Source of the DNA: Leptospira yanagawae serovar Saopaulo str. Sao Paulo = ATCC 700523
GTDB lineage: Bacteria > Spirochaetota > Leptospiria > Leptospirales > Leptospiraceae
Direction: 5' to 3'
Length of the DNA stretch: 64,000 nt
NCBI RefSeq assembly: GCF_000332475.2
Contig: NZ_AOGX02000015.1
Span: 62,001-126,000, forward strand
The translations under genes were made by a program, and so were the position numbers. Position 1 is the first letter of the stretch. Each line of letters begins with the position of its first letter. This document shows, one piece after another, positions 1 to 8,165 of this stretch. The notes under the pieces were generated by a model, which worked only from the letters and a program-made list of their open reading frames with translations, ran no database searches and was not told the DNA's origin.

Positions 1-39
1 ATTTCAATCACATACTCCTTTTCATTCAATTATCGGTAG

Positions 40-86
40 ACCGACTAGTTCACAAAAGGAAATCAAAAGTATACCGATCGTTTCAC
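40..86. promoter_or_regulatory. Pair of direct repeats upstream of acyl-CoA dehydrogenase gene
   Basis: Two 14-base motifs, at 40-53 and 73-86, share the pattern ACCGAnnnnTTCAC and start exactly 33 bases apart, about three helical turns. The first sits in a small palindrome (CGGTAGACCG, 35-44). They lie 90-140 bases before the acyl-CoA dehydrogenase start, as TetR-type operators controlling fatty-acid genes often do. No regulator is visible upstream because the window begins here. The repeat is seen in the sequence; the operator role is inference. Confidence 0.3.
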
Positions 87-176
87 CAAGTTCAAATATT
101 TAATTATTTATAAACTGAATTTTTTTTTGATCGCAAAGGAATATCGAATGTTGTCTTTTTATCCAAAGGAACGAAC

Positions 177-1889
177 ATGATCCAAAACAATTACTTTCTT
201 ACAAACGAAGACTTAAAAGAACATTTTTATGAATTAATCGATTGGAATGAGATCGTTCCTATATACGAAAACAATTATTCAGATGCAAAACTATACGAAT
301 CAACTCAAAATACTAAATTAGAAATGGCGCCATCTAACCCAGATGAGGCTACTTCTTATTATGAGGAGATTTTAAAATCCTGTGGAGAAATCAGTGGAAT
401 GTATGTTTCACAAGTTGCATCAGTAGTAGATGCCAAAGGATTAAAATTTGAAAATGGAGAAGTTATCCATCCACAAGAGATGGTGGATGTGATCCAAATG
501 TACCATGATGCTGGACTTGGACCCGCTGCGTTTAAAAGGAAGTATGGCGGACTTGGTGTGCCAAGCATCATCAAAGCAATGATTGCAGAACTTATGTATC
601 GATCCGATAGCTCCATTACCATTGCTGTCGGTAGCATGGGACTTGCGGCCATTTTAGAAGTTTGTGCTTCTGAAGAAATGAAAAACGAATGGATTCCAAA
701 ATTGATTTCAGGAAATTATACCGTCACTATGGGATTGTCCGAACCAGATTTTGGATCAGACTTACCTAATATCACAACAAAAGCCATTCAAAAAGATGAT
801 GGATGGTATTTATCAGGTACAAAACGGTTTCAAACTGTCGCTTGTGGAGTGAATGGAGGACCAGGAATTACCCTCACGTTAGCAAGAACAGGATCTCCTG
901 AAAGTGGAGCCAGAGGTTTATCCTTTTTTATTGTAGAGAACAAAGACTATTCGATCCAAGGAATTGAAAAAAAACTTGGTATCAAAGCTTCCGCAACCTG
1001 CGAAACTGTTTTTGAAGATAGCAAAGGTTATTTGGTCGGCAAAGAAGGTTTTGGACTCGTAAAGTATGTGATGGGAATGCTAAACGGTGCTAGGTTAAGT
1101 GTTTCCTCACAAGGAACAGGAATTGTGACGGCAGCATACGAAGAGGCCTTAAAGTATGCAAAAGAAAGGTACCAATTCGGAAAACCAATTTATGAAATTC
1201 CTGCTGTCAAAAAATTATTAGATCGGATGGAAAGGGAACTTGCTGGTATGCGTTGCCTTATGGTGGAAGCAGCTTACTCCGTTGATAAGTACTATTGGTA
1301 TGAAGATGGAAGAGAAATCACAGTAGAAGAAAACAAAACTGCAAAGTTTTGGGAAAAAGTAGCAAATACTCTAACCCCTATCTCAAAATATTACAATTCA
1401 GAAATGTGTAATGACTTAGTATACGACGGTTTACAAGTATTAGGTGGAGCAGGTTATACAGAGGATTATGATTTGTCCAGGTTGTATCGAGATGCAAGGA
1501 TCACCAATATCTATGATGGAACCACTCAAATCCAGGTAAATGCCGCAATTGGAGGAATTACTTCCGGTATGAGCCAAACAGGTACATTTCGTGCTTATTT
1601 AGATCATTTGACAAAAGGTTCTGAATCAAATCAAAGGCTAACAGAAATTCGTTCTGTTTTTGAATCGATTGTGGATGCATACAAGTCAATTCCAGACCAA
1701 AATACAAAAGAATCATTCAGTTTCGAAGTCGTTGAATCTGCCGCAAGATTGGTGGTAGGATTGTTAATGGAAAGAAGCAAAAACAAATCCAAATCAAGAA
1801 AAGAACTACGAAGCAAATGGTGTAAAGAATTTCACATTGATAGTTTCGGAATTCTGACTGCAAATCTTATCAAACTAAAATCAGTGTAA
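177..1889 (+). CDS. Acyl-CoA dehydrogenase family protein
   Basis: FAD-dependent enzyme that should introduce the alpha-beta double bond into an acyl-CoA, the first step of beta-oxidation. At 570 residues it is longer than the usual 380-400. The extra length is an N-terminal segment of about 80 residues and a helical C-terminal tail of about 100. The FAD/substrate signature GLSEPDFGSDL lies near residues 187-197, and the C-terminal signature QVLGGAGYTEDYDLSRLYRD near 420-440. The position usually held by the catalytic Glu (IYEGT) reads IYDGT near residue 447, so Asp replaces Glu. The start is ATG at 177 with AAAGGAACGAAC before it. It stands alone, convergent with the desaturase operon, and substrate length cannot be predicted. 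Confidence 0.9.
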   Translation: MIQNNYFLTNEDLKEHFYELIDWNEIVPIYENNYSDAKLYESTQNTKLEMAPSNPDEATSYYEEILKSCGEISGMYVSQVASVVDAKGLKFENGEVIHPQEMVDVIQMYHDAGLGPAAFKRKYGGLGVPSIIKAMIAELMYRSDSSITIAVGSMGLAAILEVCASEEMKNEWIPKLISGNYTVTMGLSEPDFGSDLPNITTKAIQKDDGWYLSGTKRFQTVACGVNGGPGITLTLARTGSPESGARGLSFFIVENKDYSIQGIEKKLGIKASATCETVFEDSKGYLVGKEGFGLVKYVMGMLNGARLSVSSQGTGIVTAAYEEALKYAKERYQFGKPIYEIPAVKKLLDRMERELAGMRCLMVEAAYSVDKYYWYEDGREITVEENKTAKFWEKVANTLTPISKYYNSEMCNDLVYDGLQVLGGAGYTEDYDLSRLYRDARITNIYDGTTQIQVNAAIGGITSGMSQTGTFRAYLDHLTKGSESNQRLTEIRSVFESIVDAYKSIPDQNTKESFSFEVVESAARLVVGLLMERSKNKSKSRKELRSKWCKEFHIDSFGILTANLIKLKSV

Positions 1890-1895
1890 AAAAAA

Positions 1896-1967
1896 AGGGT
1901 CTCTGGTATGAGAACCCTAAAAGAAAGGAAAGGGATAAATCTCCTCTATTGCGAGTAGGGGAGATTT
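1896..1967. terminator. Two stem-loops between convergent genes
   Basis: Two hairpins fill the gap between the convergent acyl-CoA dehydrogenase and desaturase genes. One at 1896-1918 has arms AGGGTCTCT/AGAACCCT with one mismatch or bulge. The other at 1937-1967 has arms AAATCTCC/GGAGATTT, extended inward by CTA/TAG. U-tracts are weak on both strands, so termination is inferred from placement and stem strength. Confidence 0.45.
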
Positions 1968-1980
1968 AAGTTAGTTCAGG

Positions 1981-3162
1981 TTATGTGATAGAAACAGTTT
2001 TTTCTTCTGGGGACAAACTCACTTGAAAACTTGGTTGTGTTATAACAACTGTAGGTTCTAAAAACTTTTTTCTTTTTCCCATCAGTTTACCAGCTACATG
2101 ATCAGGAAATGAATACGCGATGATACGTTTCCAAACAGAACCAAATTGTTTCACGAAACTTCCTGTGTTGTAATGTTGGCCATACTTTGCACAAATCTCT
2201 TTTAAACGAGGAGCCACTTCACGGTATCGTTTCGCAGGCATATCAGGGAACATATGGTGTTCAATTTGATGGCTTAAGTGACCAGTCATGGTGTAAAACA
2301 AATTGTTACCATCAAGGTTCGATGAACCTTTCAGTTGTCTCAAGTACCATTGTGCTTTTGTTTCCCCAACGATTTCATCTGTTGTGAATGATTCTGCATT
2401 TTCTGTGAAATGACCACAGAAGATCACTGCATAAGTCCAAAGATTACGAATCAAATTTGCTAACATATTACCCAAAATGATTTTTGGAAAATTGAGACCA
2501 GCAAGTGCAGGGAATAAAATATAATCTTTTAACATCTGCATCTCAATTTTTTTGAAGAAAAGAGCTTTATAATCTTTCAAAGTTTTTTTCTTTCTAAGTT
2601 TCTTTGGTGTTTCCAAGTATTCTACTCGGTAACCATGGGCGCCAATTCCCCATTGAAAATTGATCGCTAAAAACAAATTTGTAAACGGTTGTGTTAAGTG
2701 TACCGGTTTCCATTTTTGTGCTTCTGTCAATCTTGTAAAATTATAACCATAATCATGATCTTTGTTTAAAACATTGGTATAAGTATGGTGCATGTAATTA
2801 TGATAAAATTTCCATTGGTGAGCATTACAAACGATATCCCATTCAAAGGTTCTAGAATTAAATCTTGGATCATTCATCCAATCATATTGGCCATGTAAAA
2901 CATTATGCCCAAGTTCCATATTGTTGATGATTTTAGAAATTGATAATAATAATGTTCCGGCTGCAAAAGAAATTGGTTCGAAACTGAAATGAATCAATCC
3001 TCTACCTAATACTTCTGTATACCTATACATTTTGTAAATAAATCGGATATGATCTGCATCTTCTTTTCCAACTTTGGCCATTACTTCCTCACGAAGTGCA
3101 TCTATTTCTTTACCAAATGATTCGATTTCTTCTTTGTTTAATTTTTTACTAATTGTTCTCAT
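1981..3162 (-). CDS. Fatty acid / acyl-CoA desaturase (DesB-like)
   Basis: Membrane-bound di-iron desaturase of 393 residues that inserts a double bond into an acyl chain using O2 and electrons from the adjacent reductase. All three histidine clusters are present: HNVLHG near residue 85, HQWKFYHNYMHHTYTN near 115-130, and GHLSHQIEHHMF near 293-304. Hydrophobic segments lie between the boxes. It follows the ferredoxin-reductase-like gene by 56 bases on the same strand, and that operon diverges from a TetR gene. This is the arrangement of the Pseudomonas desCB/desT locus, from knowledge of that family. Position specificity (delta-9 is likely) is inference. Confidence 0.92.
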   Translation of the reverse strand: MRTISKKLNKEEIESFGKEIDALREEVMAKVGKEDADHIRFIYKMYRYTEVLGRGLIHFSFEPISFAAGTLLLSISKIINNMELGHNVLHGQYDWMNDPRFNSRTFEWDIVCNAHQWKFYHNYMHHTYTNVLNKDHDYGYNFTRLTEAQKWKPVHLTQPFTNLFLAINFQWGIGAHGYRVEYLETPKKLRKKKTLKDYKALFFKKIEMQMLKDYILFPALAGLNFPKIILGNMLANLIRNLWTYAVIFCGHFTENAESFTTDEIVGETKAQWYLRQLKGSSNLDGNNLFYTMTGHLSHQIEHHMFPDMPAKRYREVAPRLKEICAKYGQHYNTGSFVKQFGSVWKRIIAYSFPDHVAGKLMGKRKKFLEPTVVITQPSFQVSLSPEEKTVSIT

Positions 3163-3218
3163 TTTCTTATCCTATGATGATTTCTTTTTTCAATAAACTG
3201 ATACGCGATGCCACCAAT

Positions 3219-4304
3219 CTAAAGTTCTAATTCCAAATTCGACTCAGCTCTTGCTACACAGATTTGGATATTCTCTTCACCTAACTCAGATACCTCTCCA
3301 TTCGATAAATCGGTGACTGATCCAGTTTGTTTTTTACAAACACATGTATGGCATATTCCCATCCGACATCCACTTTGCGGGTAAATACCTTGTTCTTCGA
3401 GTTCCTCTAAAAGAGATTTTTCTCCTTTTACTTGGATCGTTTTGTGACTCAAAGTTAAGAATACATCCACAGTTCCTTCTTTTTTTACGTGATTCACATT
3501 TTGATTTGGTAACAAAAAGAGTTCGGATTTAACATTCACACCTTCTAACAAACTCAGTGCTTTGGTTTGCATTGGAGAGGGACCACAAACATAAACTGAT
3601 GTAGACTTAAGATCTTTGTTGTATTTATCTAAAATTTCTTTAGTTAAAAAACCTGATTCGTATCCTTCTTTTGGAACATCAGAGAAAACATATACAATTT
3701 CCAACCATTTCACATTTGATTTTATCTTCTCGAGAGAAGTTTTCAAAATGATATCGTCATAAGAACGAACAAAGTAAAGTAAAGTTACTTTGCCATCATA
3801 CTTTGATTTTTCTAAGTCTTTGAGTAGGGAATGAATGGGTGTGATACCACTTCCTCCCGCAATGAATAATAACTGCTTAGGAATTTCCTTTGTGAGAATA
3901 AAATCACCACTCACATCACCCAATTCTAAAATATCTCCTTTTTTGATATTTTGATTGATGAAGTTGGAAACAAGACCACCTTTCTGGCGTTTAACGGTGA
4001 TTTGAATGTATTTGTCTGATGGATGTGAAGATAATGAATAAAATCTCGTAATCCTTCGGCCTGCGATTTCAACCGTAACTGGCACATGTTGGCCAGATTT
4101 GAAACCTTTCCATAACCAATTGGGTTTTAAAACTATTGATTTGGTATCAGATGTTTCTTCGATCACATCCATCACCTTTGCTTTGGTAGCAGTGACAGAG
4201 AATCGTGGGTTGATTTCTCCGAGGAAAAAATTGGCCCAATCTTTGGGTTGGAGGAATTTTAAGAATTCCTTTGGTTCGTTGTAGATAAAAGGAAATGTTT
4301 TCAT
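3219..4304 (-). CDS. Ferredoxin reductase-like electron donor for desaturase (DesC-like)
   Basis: Flavin reductase fused to a plant-type 2Fe-2S ferredoxin, passing electrons from NAD(P)H to the neighbouring desaturase. From N to C: an FAD domain with RFYSLSS, an NAD(P) domain with GGSGITP and later VCGPSPMQ, then a C-terminal ferredoxin domain with the cluster ligands in SGCRMGICHTC and ICVA. ATG at 4304 is preferred over the in-frame ATG at 4322 because GAGG lies five bases ahead of it, giving 361 residues. Promoter and operators lie just upstream at 4327-4385, so expression is probably repressed by the divergent TetR protein. Confidence 0.9.
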   Translation of the reverse strand: MKTFPFIYNEPKEFLKFLQPKDWANFFLGEINPRFSVTATKAKVMDVIEETSDTKSIVLKPNWLWKGFKSGQHVPVTVEIAGRRITRFYSLSSHPSDKYIQITVKRQKGGLVSNFINQNIKKGDILELGDVSGDFILTKEIPKQLLFIAGGSGITPIHSLLKDLEKSKYDGKVTLLYFVRSYDDIILKTSLEKIKSNVKWLEIVYVFSDVPKEGYESGFLTKEILDKYNKDLKSTSVYVCGPSPMQTKALSLLEGVNVKSELFLLPNQNVNHVKKEGTVDVFLTLSHKTIQVKGEKSLLEELEEQGIYPQSGCRMGICHTCVCKKQTGSVTDLSNGEVSELGEENIQICVARAESNLELEL

Positions 4305-4326
4305 TTTCGCCTCTTTTCGCATTTAA

Positions 4327-4342
4327 GTGAACAAGTGTTCAC
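4327..4342. promoter_or_regulatory. Perfect palindromic operator (GTGAACA-AG-TGTTCAC)
   Basis: Seven-base perfect arms around a two-base centre, lying between the proposed promoter and the start of the reductase gene. The half-site recurs at 4355-4379 and 4424-4441. The arms resemble FabR/DesT-type boxes from family knowledge. Binding by the adjacent TetR protein is inference. Confidence 0.6.
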
Positions 4343-4354
4343 GGATTTATCTAA

Positions 4355-4385
4355 TAGTGTTAACTTACGCTGTTCACTATGTCAA
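4355..4385 (-). promoter_or_regulatory. Promoter of desaturase operon with embedded operator
   Basis: On the minus strand a perfect TTGACA (4385-4380) is followed after 17 bases by TAACAC (4362-4357). An imperfect inverted repeat, TAGTGTTAAC...TGTTCACTA (4355-4379), covers the spacer and the -10 box, where a bound repressor would block RNA polymerase. Confidence 0.55.
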
Positions 4386-4423
4386 CCCTAATCTGGGGAT
4401 TTTTTCCTTGCTTTCCAAAAAAA

Positions 4424-4441
4424 AGTGAACAATCGTTTACT
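4424..4441. promoter_or_regulatory. Operator-like palindrome before the tetR gene
   Basis: AGTGAACAATCGTTTACT is an 18-base near-palindrome with the same half-site as the two sites on the desaturase side. It ends 11 bases before the regulator's ATG, which suggests autoregulation. Confidence 0.5.
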
Positions 4442-4452
4442 CAATTCATTCT

Positions 4453-5076
4453 ATGAAACCAGGCAAACGAGACAGCCAGAAGCAGAAAACCCACGCAAAC
4501 CTGCTTGAAAGCGCCCTGAAGCTGATGGGTGAGGAAAAAGGGCTCGGGGATCTCAGCTTACGAGAAGTGACAGGAAAGGCTGGGATCGTCCCTGCGGCGT
4601 TTTACCGCCATTTTAAGTCAATGGAGGAATTAGGCCTCCATTTGGTAGCGGAATGCAGCATTCGGATCCAAATGATCGTAGGAGATGCAAGGGTCAAAGG
4701 TGCTTACCGATCCGCATTACAACTGACCATTGGATTTTTTTTCGACTACGTCACAAATAACCGTTCTTTGTTTCGTTTCATTGCCAGAGAACGTACGGGT
4801 GGCAATCGAAAGATTCGTGAAGGAATCCGCGAAGCCATGCACTTGATTGCGGTGGAACTTGCAAAGGATATGAGAATGCCAAAATCCATCTCCAAGGTGG
4901 ATACTTTGTTTGCTTCAGAACTCATTGTTAGCATTTGTTTTCAGATGGCTTCCGATTATTTGGACTTAGAGGAAGATGCCCATCTGGAAATGCGAAAGTT
5001 AAAGGTGAAAACGATCAAACAAGTTCGATTGGTTTTTATCGGAACCATACGAGGGAGAAAACATAAACATCGTTAG
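4453..5076 (+). CDS. TetR-family regulator of the desaturase operon (DesT/FabR-like)
   Basis: Repressor-type protein of 207 residues with an N-terminal TetR helix-turn-helix (about residues 14-60, including LSLREVTGKAGIVPAAFYRHF) and a helical ligand-binding C-terminal domain. It is transcribed away from the desaturase/reductase operon, and three shared palindromes lie between them. In Pseudomonas the equivalent protein, DesT, senses the balance of saturated and unsaturated acyl-CoA. That role here is inferred from gene order, the operators and the HTH sequence. The start is ATG at 4453. No strong Shine-Dalgarno sequence is visible, and the transcript may be nearly leaderless. Confidence 0.85.
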   Translation: MKPGKRDSQKQKTHANLLESALKLMGEEKGLGDLSLREVTGKAGIVPAAFYRHFKSMEELGLHLVAECSIRIQMIVGDARVKGAYRSALQLTIGFFFDYVTNNRSLFRFIARERTGGNRKIREGIREAMHLIAVELAKDMRMPKSISKVDTLFASELIVSICFQMASDYLDLEEDAHLEMRKLKVKTIKQVRLVFIGTIRGRKHKHR

Positions 5077-5086
5077 TTGCTGTAGA

Positions 5087-6892
5087 TCAATCTTTCCCAT
5101 GGATAGGAAAGGAAATAATGATATTTAATCCTTCCCCTTTTTTCGAAACAGAAGAAAACACACCTTTCAATTGTGAGGTTAAACTTCGGATGAGTTCGTA
5201 CCCAAAATGATTGCCTTTTTCAATGTTTACAGATTCTGGTAAACCAACTCCATCATCTCCAACAGTCAATTGAATGTGTTCTTTCGTTTTAGTGAGTTGG
5301 ATGCGTATATCACCACTCGCATCATTTGGATACGCATATTTGAGTGCATTCGTGAGTAATTCATTGACAATCAAACCCAATGGTAATGTTCGTTTGAGAT
5401 CCAATCGAATGTCTTCTAGTTTGACATCAAATTTGATTTTTGTTGGATTTAAAACAAAGATATCATGTAAACTGTAAACCAAATCTTCAATGTACTTTCG
5501 TAAATCAACTGATTCCAAATCTTCGGATTGGTATAGGTTTTCATAAACTTTAGACATTGACATGATCCGAGACTGAGCATTTAAAAAGGATTGTTTTGCC
5601 AGTTCATTTTCGACCTTAAAGGATTCGAGGTTGAGAAGTCCAGATATGATGGCTAATGTATTTTTAACGCGATGTTGCAATTCTTTTAAGAGTATATCTT
5701 TTTCTTCTAATGATTTGGCAAGTCGCCCTTCGATATCCAAAATTTTAGTAACGTCTAAATTGATCCAAAGGACAAATCGTTCGCCTGATATGTCCATCGC
5801 TTGGCTAAACACTAATACTTCATACTGTTTTCCATCCGCATGAGTGACAGACATCCTTTCACCAGCCAATCTGCCATTTTGTTCGTATAAGGCATTGAGT
5901 CTTTGGATTTGTTCTGGATTACTCCATGCTTTAAACTCATCCGTTCTTCGACCGATCACCTTTTCTTTTTCAAATTGAAAAATTGTTTCCATGGCTGGGT
6001 TGATATCTAAATACGTTCCATCTTTGATGGTGGAAATTGCCATTGCAATTGGGCTAAGTTGGAAAACTTTTGCATACAAACTTTCACTGTCTTTGGGTGG
6101 AACCAATACAGGAGTTTCGGGATTCTCTCGAAATACAATGACAATCCCACTTAAATTTTTATTTGCATCTAATATTGGTGAGACGGTCTCTGTTACATTG
6201 ATTTCACGGCCGTTTCTAGAAATGATCATCAAATCGTTTCTACGTTTTGTTTCGATGAGTCCTTCTGAATTGTTTAAGAATGGATATGTGATTCGCATTC
6301 GCGACTCAGCTTGTATGAGGTATAAAAAGGAAGTAATTTCTTTCCCAATGACTTCCATTTTTTGATAACCTAACAAATCTAAGGCTTTTTGGTTGATATC
6401 GCGGATTTGACCTTCGGGTGTTAATACAATGACTGCATCACCCATTGCCTCAAATGTGATTCTTAGTTCTTTTTCACGGAAAGATAAACTCTGTTCGACT
6501 TGGTGGAGTTTAAGTGCTGATTTAATCATACACTCAACAATATCAGGACTTGAAATTTTAGGAACGAAACCGTAGTGTTTTAAATCAGCTACTCGATTCA
6601 AAATTTTTTGATCAGAATAACCACTCACAAACAAAATTGGTATTTCTTTGATATCTAATATTTTTTTGGCAAGTTGGATTCCATCTAACTCATCGGATAA
6701 ATTGATATCCATTAAAATTAAATCGGCTCTTTCCCCTGATGTGACAAAATCAATTGCATCATAGGAATTGGAAACATGTTGTACGGAGTATCCTTTTAGC
6801 TTTAGAAACTCTGCTTGGGAAACAGCCAATATGGCTTCATCCTCTACAAGTAGGATATGACCTAAACTATGTTTGATTTCTGTTGCTGGCAT
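5087..6892 (-). CDS. Response regulator-PAS-PAS histidine kinase (HWE/HisKA_2 type)
   Basis: Cytoplasmic signalling protein of about 600 residues. It starts with a receiver domain (HILLVEDE, phospho-acceptor Asp in LILMDINLSDELDG). Two PAS domains follow, near residues 145-265 and 275-385, and a HisKA_2-type histidine box (LLKELQHRVKNTLAIISG). It ends with a HATPase domain (LGLIVNELLTNALKYAYP, then GDDGVGLP). No membrane segment is visible, so input comes through the receiver and PAS domains. ATG at 6892 is preferred over the TTG at 6907. No cognate partner is adjacent. Light or stress sensing is typical of this kinase class but cannot be read here. Confidence 0.88.
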   Translation of the reverse strand: MPATEIKHSLGHILLVEDEAILAVSQAEFLKLKGYSVQHVSNSYDAIDFVTSGERADLILMDINLSDELDGIQLAKKILDIKEIPILFVSGYSDQKILNRVADLKHYGFVPKISSPDIVECMIKSALKLHQVEQSLSFREKELRITFEAMGDAVIVLTPEGQIRDINQKALDLLGYQKMEVIGKEITSFLYLIQAESRMRITYPFLNNSEGLIETKRRNDLMIISRNGREINVTETVSPILDANKNLSGIVIVFRENPETPVLVPPKDSESLYAKVFQLSPIAMAISTIKDGTYLDINPAMETIFQFEKEKVIGRRTDEFKAWSNPEQIQRLNALYEQNGRLAGERMSVTHADGKQYEVLVFSQAMDISGERFVLWINLDVTKILDIEGRLAKSLEEKDILLKELQHRVKNTLAIISGLLNLESFKVENELAKQSFLNAQSRIMSMSKVYENLYQSEDLESVDLRKYIEDLVYSLHDIFVLNPTKIKFDVKLEDIRLDLKRTLPLGLIVNELLTNALKYAYPNDASGDIRIQLTKTKEHIQLTVGDDGVGLPESVNIEKGNHFGYELIRSLTSQLKGVFSSVSKKGEGLNIIISFPIHGKD

Positions 6893-7314
6893 ACCGACTT
6901 CTACCAAAATTTAAGAATGGGGATCGAAAAGGCAATCCATTCTGTAATTCATTTTTTTTGAAAAAAATAATTATCTATGCAATAAAAATAAAATCAAGGC
7001 AAAATAGCAGCTAAACGTAGAGTTAGGTGGTATTGAATCAATACCATTGAAACAGATTTCGAAACCTAACACATAGAAACATTTTACAATTGGATGACAA
7101 TGAGTAAATCTAACTACAAATGATCTGTGCGAGAAGAGAATAACCGCTGTGATATGGAAGGAAAATTCACATCGCAAAAAGAACGTTTTTTCTAACAGGT
7201 GTTCTATATCATAATCCGATGAAATCTGTTCTGTTTTGAAAAACGAACAGGTAAGGAGAGAACGAAGGATCCAGGATTCGAATCCGTTCTTTTACAGAAT
7301 TAGGACTCTAATGT
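6893..7314. other. Intergenic stretch without a convincing gene
   Basis: About 420 bases between the kinase start and the QueD-like gene's stop. The first 300 bases are AT-rich and show nothing I can name beyond presumed kinase promoter DNA. The last 100 bases contain two stem-loops, listed separately. A 68-codon open frame on the minus strand (6971-7177) has no coding character. Confidence 0.5.
7226..7293 (+). ncRNA. Candidate small RNA or paired stem-loops
   Basis: Hairpin 1 (7226-7250) pairs CTGTTC/GAACAG and, after one bulged T, GTTTT/AAAAC around a two-base loop, so 11 pairs in all. Hairpin 2 (7260-7289) pairs GAAC/GTTC and GGAT/ATCC and is followed by TTTT, like a short intrinsic terminator on the plus strand. 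A CATAAT box at 7210-7215 could be a -10, but no good -35 is visible. It may equally be a 3' structure of the minus-strand QueD-like gene. Confidence 0.22.
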
Positions 7315-7722
7315 TTAAACGTTCTCAGGTTCAAAAAAAGCGAGATTCTCTGGACCTTCATGGATGACAATACGTCGGATTTTGCCTTCAGAAGCCTTGA
7401 CATCGTCTTTTAATCCAAAATAAAACCACCTAGCAACATTTTCGGACGTCGGGTTGATGCCTTTAAAGTCGGGATGGTCATTGATGAGGATGTGGTCAAT
7501 GGAATGAACAAGTTCCAATAATTTGTTCCTAGCTGTCAAAAAGTCATAGGAGATTCCATCTGGGCGGATGTTCGTTTTTCCTTCTAAAAACACCTCCACT
7601 TTCCAGGAATGGCCGTGGATGGGTTCGTCCGTTCCATCAGCAAAATACTGGTAGAGGAAATGTGCGGATTCAAACCGACCTTCAATGCGGACATAAAATT
7701 TCCCGTTTTCTTGGGTAAACAT
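7315..7722 (-). CDS. 6-pyruvoyl-tetrahydropterin synthase / QueD-like protein
   Basis: T-fold enzyme of the 6-carboxytetrahydropterin / 6-pyruvoyltetrahydropterin synthase family, acting on a dihydroneopterin-triphosphate-derived substrate in queuosine or pterin synthesis. Zinc ligands are visible as the first His in FESAHFL and the HGHSW pair. The motif [16 protein letters not shown] matches the family's V.DF..(L/K) segment, and a C-terminal [12 protein letters not shown] supplies the usual Glu. I prefer ATG at 7722 (135 residues, family-typical), because the longer frame to 7809 uses GTG and would overlap the divergent gene at 7788. No other queuosine genes lie nearby, so the exact reaction is uncertain. 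Confidence 0.82.
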   Translation of the reverse strand: MFTQENGKFYVRIEGRFESAHFLYQYFADGTDEPIHGHSWKVEVFLEGKTNIRPDGISYDFLTARNKLLELVHSIDHILINDHPDFKGINPTSENVARWFYFGLKDDVKASEGKIRRIVIHEGPENLAFFEPENV

Positions 7723-7787
7723 TCCATTGACGAATAGAGCATCGTCCAATATTTGTATAGTAATTTCCTCTAAGGGGACTCTAGAAG

Positions 7788-8009
7788 ATGACTGAATCAA
7801 CAAAACCACGCTTTTTTAAAGAAATGACCGTAGGCGAAGCAATTGCCATCCATCCGGAAGCGGGGCTTGTTTTCTCAAGTTACCACTTAGGTGGGTGTTC
7901 CCACTGCTCGATCAATGAAGTGGAAACCATTGAACAAGTATGTATGGGATATGGAGTGGAAGTAGACACTCTCATCGACTCATTAAACAATTTATTCGCT
8001 GAAGAATAA
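7788..8009 (+). CDS. DUF1858 domain protein
   Basis: Small protein of 73 residues consisting almost entirely of one DUF1858 domain (FFKEMTVGEAIAIHPEAGLV, then the Cys pair in GGCSHCS). Such domains are often described as hybrid-cluster-protein-associated or disulfide-like, and the CxxC is the only candidate functional site. AAGGGGA lies about nine bases before the ATG. It diverges from the QueD-like gene with only 65 bases between starts, so the promoters must overlap. The biochemical role is unknown. Confidence 0.82.
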   Translation: MTESTKPRFFKEMTVGEAIAIHPEAGLVFSSYHLGGCSHCSINEVETIEQVCMGYGVEVDTLIDSLNNLFAEE

Positions 8010-8024
8010 TTCCAATCCTGATCC

Positions 8025-8071
8025 ATTGGGTCGATCCTTCGGCCCAATTGGTTTTTACCAAAACCAATTGG
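8025..8071 (+). terminator. Overlapping alternative hairpins after the DUF1858 gene
   Basis: Stem 1 pairs ATTGGG (8025-8030) with CCCAAT (8043-8048) and is followed by TGGTTTTT, like an intrinsic terminator. Stem 2 is a perfect 12-base inverted repeat, CCAATTGGTTTT (8044-8055) with AAAACCAATTGG (8060-8071). The two share 8044-8048, so they cannot form together. This arrangement can act as a terminator/antiterminator, or may simply give two-way termination. Confidence 0.5.
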
Positions 8072-8165
8072 TAACACCTGGATTCCCTTTGCTTTGCAAG
8101 TCAACGGTTCCTTTCACATCCAAACTCCCATTCAATTACCGATCCCGACTCAAACTTAGAAACCA

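Noticed and set aside
6971..7177. 68-codon minus-strand frame
   Set aside because: No ribosome-binding site or conserved pattern; composition is that of non-coding DNA.
7269..7290. tRNA-like GGATTCGAATCC (T-arm look-alike)
   Set aside because: No acceptor, D-arm or anticodon stems fit around it; it belongs to the second hairpin instead.
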